From positions 1-5,828 of the forward strand of contig CAMWUS010000095.1 of the NCBI GenBank assembly GCA_947177495.1: 5,828 bases of DNA, in the 5' to 3' direction. The notes beneath the pieces were generated by a model that searched no databases, had not been told where the DNA came from, and saw only the letters and a program-made list of their open reading frames with translations. Positions 5,569 through 5,828 of the stretch are shown one piece after another. The position numbers and the translations under genes were made by a program. This DNA comes from an uncultured Clostridia bacterium (GTDB lineage: Bacteria; Bacillota; Clostridia; Christensenellales; Borkfalkiaceae). How positions within the stretch are numbered: position 1 is the first letter of the stretch; each line of letters begins with the position of its first letter.

Positions 5569-5828
5569 ATGTCTAAGGTTATCGGTATCGATTTGGGCAC
5601 GACGAACTCGTGCGTAGCGGTCATGGAGGGCGGCGAGCCCGTAGTTATCGCGAATGCGGAAGGGGCGCGCACCACGCCTTCCGTAGTTGCATTCCAAAAG
5701 GACGGTTCCCGTGCCGTCGGGCAAATTGCAAAGCGTCAGGCGGTTGCGAACCCCGACAAAACGGTTATTTCCATTAAGCGGAAGATGGGTTCCGATTATA
5801 AGGTGAAAATCGACGACAAGGCGTATTC
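5569..5828 (+). CDS. dnaK: DnaK (Hsp70) molecular chaperone, N-terminal part (runs off the right edge)
   Basis: The first 86 codons of the ATP-dependent Hsp70 chaperone are present; the rest lies beyond the window. The phosphate-1 motif of the actin-like ATPase domain is clear: VIGIDLGTTNSCVAVMEGG (4-22). It is followed by the usual RTTPSVVAF (34-42), VGQIAKRQAVANPDKT (49-64) and SIKRKMG (67-73). The ATG has a strong AAAAGGAG at 5553-5560 with an 8-base spacer. The 27-base gap from grpE holds no terminator or promoter, so the pair is co-transcribed. The visible part is typical of bacterial DnaK, with no oddities. Confidence 0.98.
   Translation, partial: MSKVIGIDLGTTNSCVAVMEGGEPVVIANAEGARTTPSVVAFQKDGSRAVGQIAKRQAVANPDKTVISIKRKMGSDYKVKIDDKAY

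Noticed and set aside
1..5828. tRNA, rRNA, CRISPR array or insertion sequence
   Set aside because: No cloverleaf, rRNA-like block, regularly spaced repeat, transposase or terminal inverted repeats were seen on either strand.

Overview
The window reads as chromosomal DNA of a low-to-moderate GC Gram-positive bacterium, most likely an uncultured member of the Clostridia (Bacillota). This rests on the KtrB/KtrA potassium pair, purine-rich Shine-Dalgarno sites, a sigma-A type promoter, a clostridial-style orphan phosphoribosyltransferase and the grpE-dnaK order. The exact lineage cannot be fixed from the sequence alone. Most genes are moderately GC-rich, with frequent GCG, CGC and TTC codons. One middle segment is visibly more AT-rich.

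Layout from left to right. (1) 1-956 is the 3' end of a large helicase/endonuclease gene whose 5' part lies outside the window; what remains is a Vsr-like nuclease domain and a DUF3320-like tail. (2) 957-1137 is a hairpin-rich intergenic stretch before the potassium genes, and may be a leader RNA or a dispersed repeat. (3) 1138-3168 holds ktrB and ktrA, a complete Ktr potassium uptake system (membrane translocator plus cytosolic RCK gating ring). (4) 3267-4156 is an AT-richer stretch with an unrecognised 244-residue protein followed by the broken C-terminal half of a Cro/C1-type regulator. It looks like an accessory insertion. (5) 4155-4231 holds two back-to-back intrinsic terminators at the meeting point of convergent transcription. 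(6) 4244-4870, on the minus strand, is an orotate-phosphoribosyltransferase-like gene with a good promoter and a very short leader. (7) 5038-5828 starts the Hsp70 chaperone operon, with a complete grpE and the first 86 codons of dnaK. There is no hrcA and no visible CIRCE element in front.

ktrB and ktrA encode the two parts of one transporter, and grpE encodes the nucleotide exchange factor for the dnaK product. The other genes show no functional link to these. No clearly new multi-gene system is visible. The items most worth a second look are the structured region before ktrB, the orphan protein next to the decayed regulator, and the phosphoribosyltransferase whose PRPP loop lacks the usual acidic pair.
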